Assembly: GCA_017939795.1 (NCBI GenBank)
Contig: JAGBAA010000074.1
Location: 1 to 42,712, forward strand
Length of the DNA: 42,712 nucleotides
Reading direction: 5' to 3'
Origin: Thermoguttaceae bacterium
Lineage (GTDB): Bacteria; Planctomycetota; Planctomycetia; Pirellulales; Thermoguttaceae
Positions 41,105-42,712 of the stretch are shown here, one piece after another; within the stretch, counting starts at the first letter, position 1, and each line of letters begins with the position of its first letter. The translations under genes were made by a program, and so were the position numbers. The notes under the pieces were generated by a model. The model had not been told where the DNA came from. It saw only the letters and a list, made by a program, of their open reading frames with translations, and did no database searches.

Positions 41105-42208
41105 ATGCCGAACTGGAAGGAGCTGTCGCGGGAAGATATTCTGCATTTTTTGCGGAGTTCGGATGAGAAAGAGCTGGAAACGCTCTGGAATGAGGCGGAT
41201 GCCGTCCGGAAACGCTTTGTCGGAGATGCCGTCCATTTGCGCGGGCTGATCGAGGTCTCGAATATCTGCACGGCACAGTGTACCTATTGCGGGATCCGGG
41301 TCAAAAATCCGAATATCCATCGGTATCGGATGACGATGGAGGAAATTCTCGACAGTGTTCGCCTTGCGCAGCATTTCGGGTACGGAAGTATCGTGCTTCA
41401 GTCCGGGGAAACGCCAGCCGCGATGCCGACCGACTGGGTGACGGAGATCGTGCGTGAGATCCGGAAGATCTCCAGCCAGGCCATCACGCTGAGTCTTGGA
41501 GAACGGCCGGCAAACGATTTTCAGGCGTACCGGGACTGGTTTGAAGCGGGAGCGAACCGCTATCTCATCCGTTTTGAGACTTCCGATCCGGAACTTTTTG
41601 CCAGACTGCATCCGGGACATCCGGGGCTTGAGTGCCGGCTGGAGGCACTGCGGAAACTCCGGGAGATCGGTTTCGAGATCGGGAGCGGCTGCATGATCGG
41701 CGTGCCGGGACAGTCGTGGGAGACTCTGGCGAATGACATTCTGCTGTTTCGGTCTCTCGATCTCGATATGATCGGCGTCGGTCCCTTTTTGCCGCATCCG
41801 GAAACGCCGCTGGGGCAGGAATTCCTGAACGTTCGGAAATTTCAGGAGGGATCCGGGATCGATCCGGCTTCGCTCACGGAATATTTCGTTCCGAATGATG
41901 AACAGATGACGCTTAAGACGGTCGCACTCACCCGGCTGGTCTGTCCCAGAGCAAACATTCCGGCGACGACCGCTCTGGCGTGTATCGATCGCGCGATGGG
42001 GCATCGAAATGGCCTGAATCGCGGAGCAAATGTCATTATGCCGAACGTGACGCCGGCGAAATATCGTCAGCTTTACGAGATCTATCCCTCAAAATCTTCG
42101 ACACTGGAAGAAGCGGAACGTTTCGATAAAATGCTGAAAGAGCGGATCCTTGCGGTGGGAAGGACCATCGGTGAGGGACCGGGAACTTCAAAAAATTTCT
42201 GCAAATGA
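41105..42208 (+). CDS. hydE: [FeFe]-hydrogenase maturase HydE (radical SAM)
   Basis: A 367-residue radical SAM protein, the usual HydE size. The ATG at 41105 follows GAGGTG. The cluster motif is CTAQCTYCGI (CxxxCxxC), preceded by LRGLIEVSNI; then FGYGSIVLQSGE, RYLIRFETSDP, GCMIGVPGQ and MIGVGPFLPHPETPL, all typical of HydE rather than BioB or PylB. It helps make the dithiomethylamine bridge of the H-cluster, acting with HydF and HydG, which are not in this window. The presence implies an [FeFe]-hydrogenase elsewhere and an anaerobic life. It ends just before the second repeat copy. Confidence 0.92.
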   Translation: MPNWKELSREDILHFLRSSDEKELETLWNEADAVRKRFVGDAVHLRGLIEVSNICTAQCTYCGIRVKNPNIHRYRMTMEEILDSVRLAQHFGYGSIVLQSGETPAAMPTDWVTEIVREIRKISSQAITLSLGERPANDFQAYRDWFEAGANRYLIRFETSDPELFARLHPGHPGLECRLEALRKLREIGFEIGSGCMIGVPGQSWETLANDILLFRSLDLDMIGVGPFLPHPETPLGQEFLNVRKFQEGSGIDPASLTEYFVPNDEQMTLKTVALTRLVCPRANIPATTALACIDRAMGHRNGLNRGANVIMPNVTPAKYRQLYEIYPSKSSTLEEAERFDKMLKERILAVGRTIGEGPGTSKNFCK

Positions 42209-42213
42209 ATGCG

Positions 42214-42252
42214 AAAAACGGGGAACTGCAGGTACAGATTCCCGTTTTTTTT
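42214..42252 (+). terminator. Terminator after hydE (repeat copy 2)
   Basis: The stem AACGGGGAA/ATTCCCGTT (one base differs from copy 1, in the unpaired part) with eight T after it. Confidence 0.88.
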
Positions 42253-42493
42253 AAGATCTGGAAAAAATTTTAAAAAAAGTGGAAAATTTTTTCATGGTGT
42301 TTTTTTTTCTTTAAGCGTGATTTTTCTTGAGTTGTTCTTCAAGTAAATTTTGTTTCGCGGAAACAGGGCTTGAAGGCGTTTGTCCCGTGTTTTGTTTCCC
42401 TTCGTTCAGATGTTCACCTGGCGGGGGTGTTTGGAACAGTGCAAAATCCATTACGAGTGTACACAAAGTGGTTAGAAACGGCGGGATACGTGC

Positions 42494-42547
42494 TTGACAA
42501 AGGATGGGGAATATAGTAAAACTATTCTGTCTTCAATGGGCGAAGAC
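42494..42547 (+). promoter_or_regulatory. Second lexA promoter and start-site palindrome
   Basis: TTGACA (42494-42499) and TAAAAC (42517-42522) are kept with a 17-bp spacer. The palindrome GTCTTC-aatgggc-GAAGAC at 42529-42547 has lost one of seven pairs relative to copy 1. Confidence 0.6.
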
Positions 42548-42596
42548 ACGGTAAAGGATCCGAAGCAGAAAAATTTAAAGTAAAGGAAAAAAATTT

Positions 42597-42712
42597 ATGT
42601 CTTATGGTAAATCGCGCAGTATTGAGAGCAGTTCGAAACTTCCGTTGACGGCACGACAGCGAGAAGCACTGGAGTATATTCGCCGTTGTGTCCGGAAGCG
42701 GGGCTACGGTCC
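42597..42712 (+). CDS. lexA: Second LexA-like gene, 5' part only
   Basis: The first 116 bases (38 codons and 2 bases) are identical to the gene at 37958, from MSYGKSRS to RKRGYG. The reading frame runs off the window. It carries its own promoter and ribosome binding site (AAAGGAAAAA). Whether the C-terminal half has the same lost cleavage residues, or the standard ones, cannot be seen. Confidence 0.85.
   Translation, partial: MSYGKSRSIESSSKLPLTARQREALEYIRRCVRKRGYG

Larger units (their letters stand above)
42215..42712 (+). repeat. Long direct repeat, copy 2 (cut by window end)
   Basis: The same terminator, leader and lexA start as at 37576-38073, offset 4639 bases. The repeat still matches at the last base of the window, so its true length is unknown. 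Confidence 0.97.

Noticed and set aside
37576-42712. The long direct repeat as an insertion sequence or transposon
   Set aside because: No transposase, no terminal inverted repeats and no target duplication are seen. The repeat contains a terminator, promoter and regulator start.

Overview
The window reads as the chromosome of an anaerobic planctomycete, plausibly a host-associated member of the Pirellulales/Thermoguttaceae type. This is inferred, not proven. The indicators are a DUF1598-type secreted protein, a PilM protein fused to a membrane/acidic module followed by two large companion membrane proteins, very long secreted or acidic proteins without close general relatives, a free-standing rpsR, and HydE, which matures [FeFe]-hydrogenase and suggests a fermentative anaerobe. 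Most genes have readable promoters of the form TTGAnn-16/17 bp-TAnnnT and several have clear intrinsic terminators. No insertion sequence, integrase, phage gene or CRISPR array was seen.

Layout. 1-8.5 kb: a 1505-residue acidic protein of unknown function, a secreted alpha/beta hydrolase, a UbiA-family prenyltransferase resembling decaprenyl-phosphate phosphoribosyltransferase, and the DUF1598-type protein. 8.8-15.6 kb: a three-gene cluster of PilM-like protein plus two single-span proteins with acidic, repeat-rich regions, probably an envelope machine of the type IV pilus/secretion kind. 15.7-22 kb: an MBL-fold phosphodiesterase, a Tat-exported phosphoesterase with a LamG-like domain, a secreted protein with faint polysaccharide-lyase-like features, and a small Tyr-rich secreted protein. 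22.1-31.5 kb: tRNA-Ala(UGC), a 1148-residue lipoprotein, rpsR, an FHA-GAF histidine kinase, a 658-residue exported protein and a small exported protein. 31.5-37.5 kb: a candidate replication origin, then a tightly spaced run of dnaN, a DciA-like gene (DUF721), rfbB, rmlA, an RmlC-like cupin and a glycosyltransferase. 37.6-42.7 kb: a LexA-like regulator, an M16-like protein, DUF6485, a macrodomain protein and hydE, closed by a near-identical second copy of the lexA leader and gene start.

The strongest observations concern replication and the LexA locus. Perfect TTTTCCACA DnaA-box matches cluster between 26 and 37 kb: an 11-bp-spaced array at 28954-29020, boxes upstream of dnaN followed by a GC-rich block, trinucleotides and an AT-rich tract at 31776-31840 (the order of a bacterial unwinding element), and three boxes at 35742-35810. 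No dnaA is present. The LexA-like protein keeps the helix-turn-helix and the catalytic serine position but lacks the Ala-Gly cleavage site and the catalytic lysine. Its leader and gene start are duplicated 4639 bp apart. An 11-unit, 10-bp-periodic repeat lies directly in front of the M16-like gene, and that protein has lost the zinc motif.
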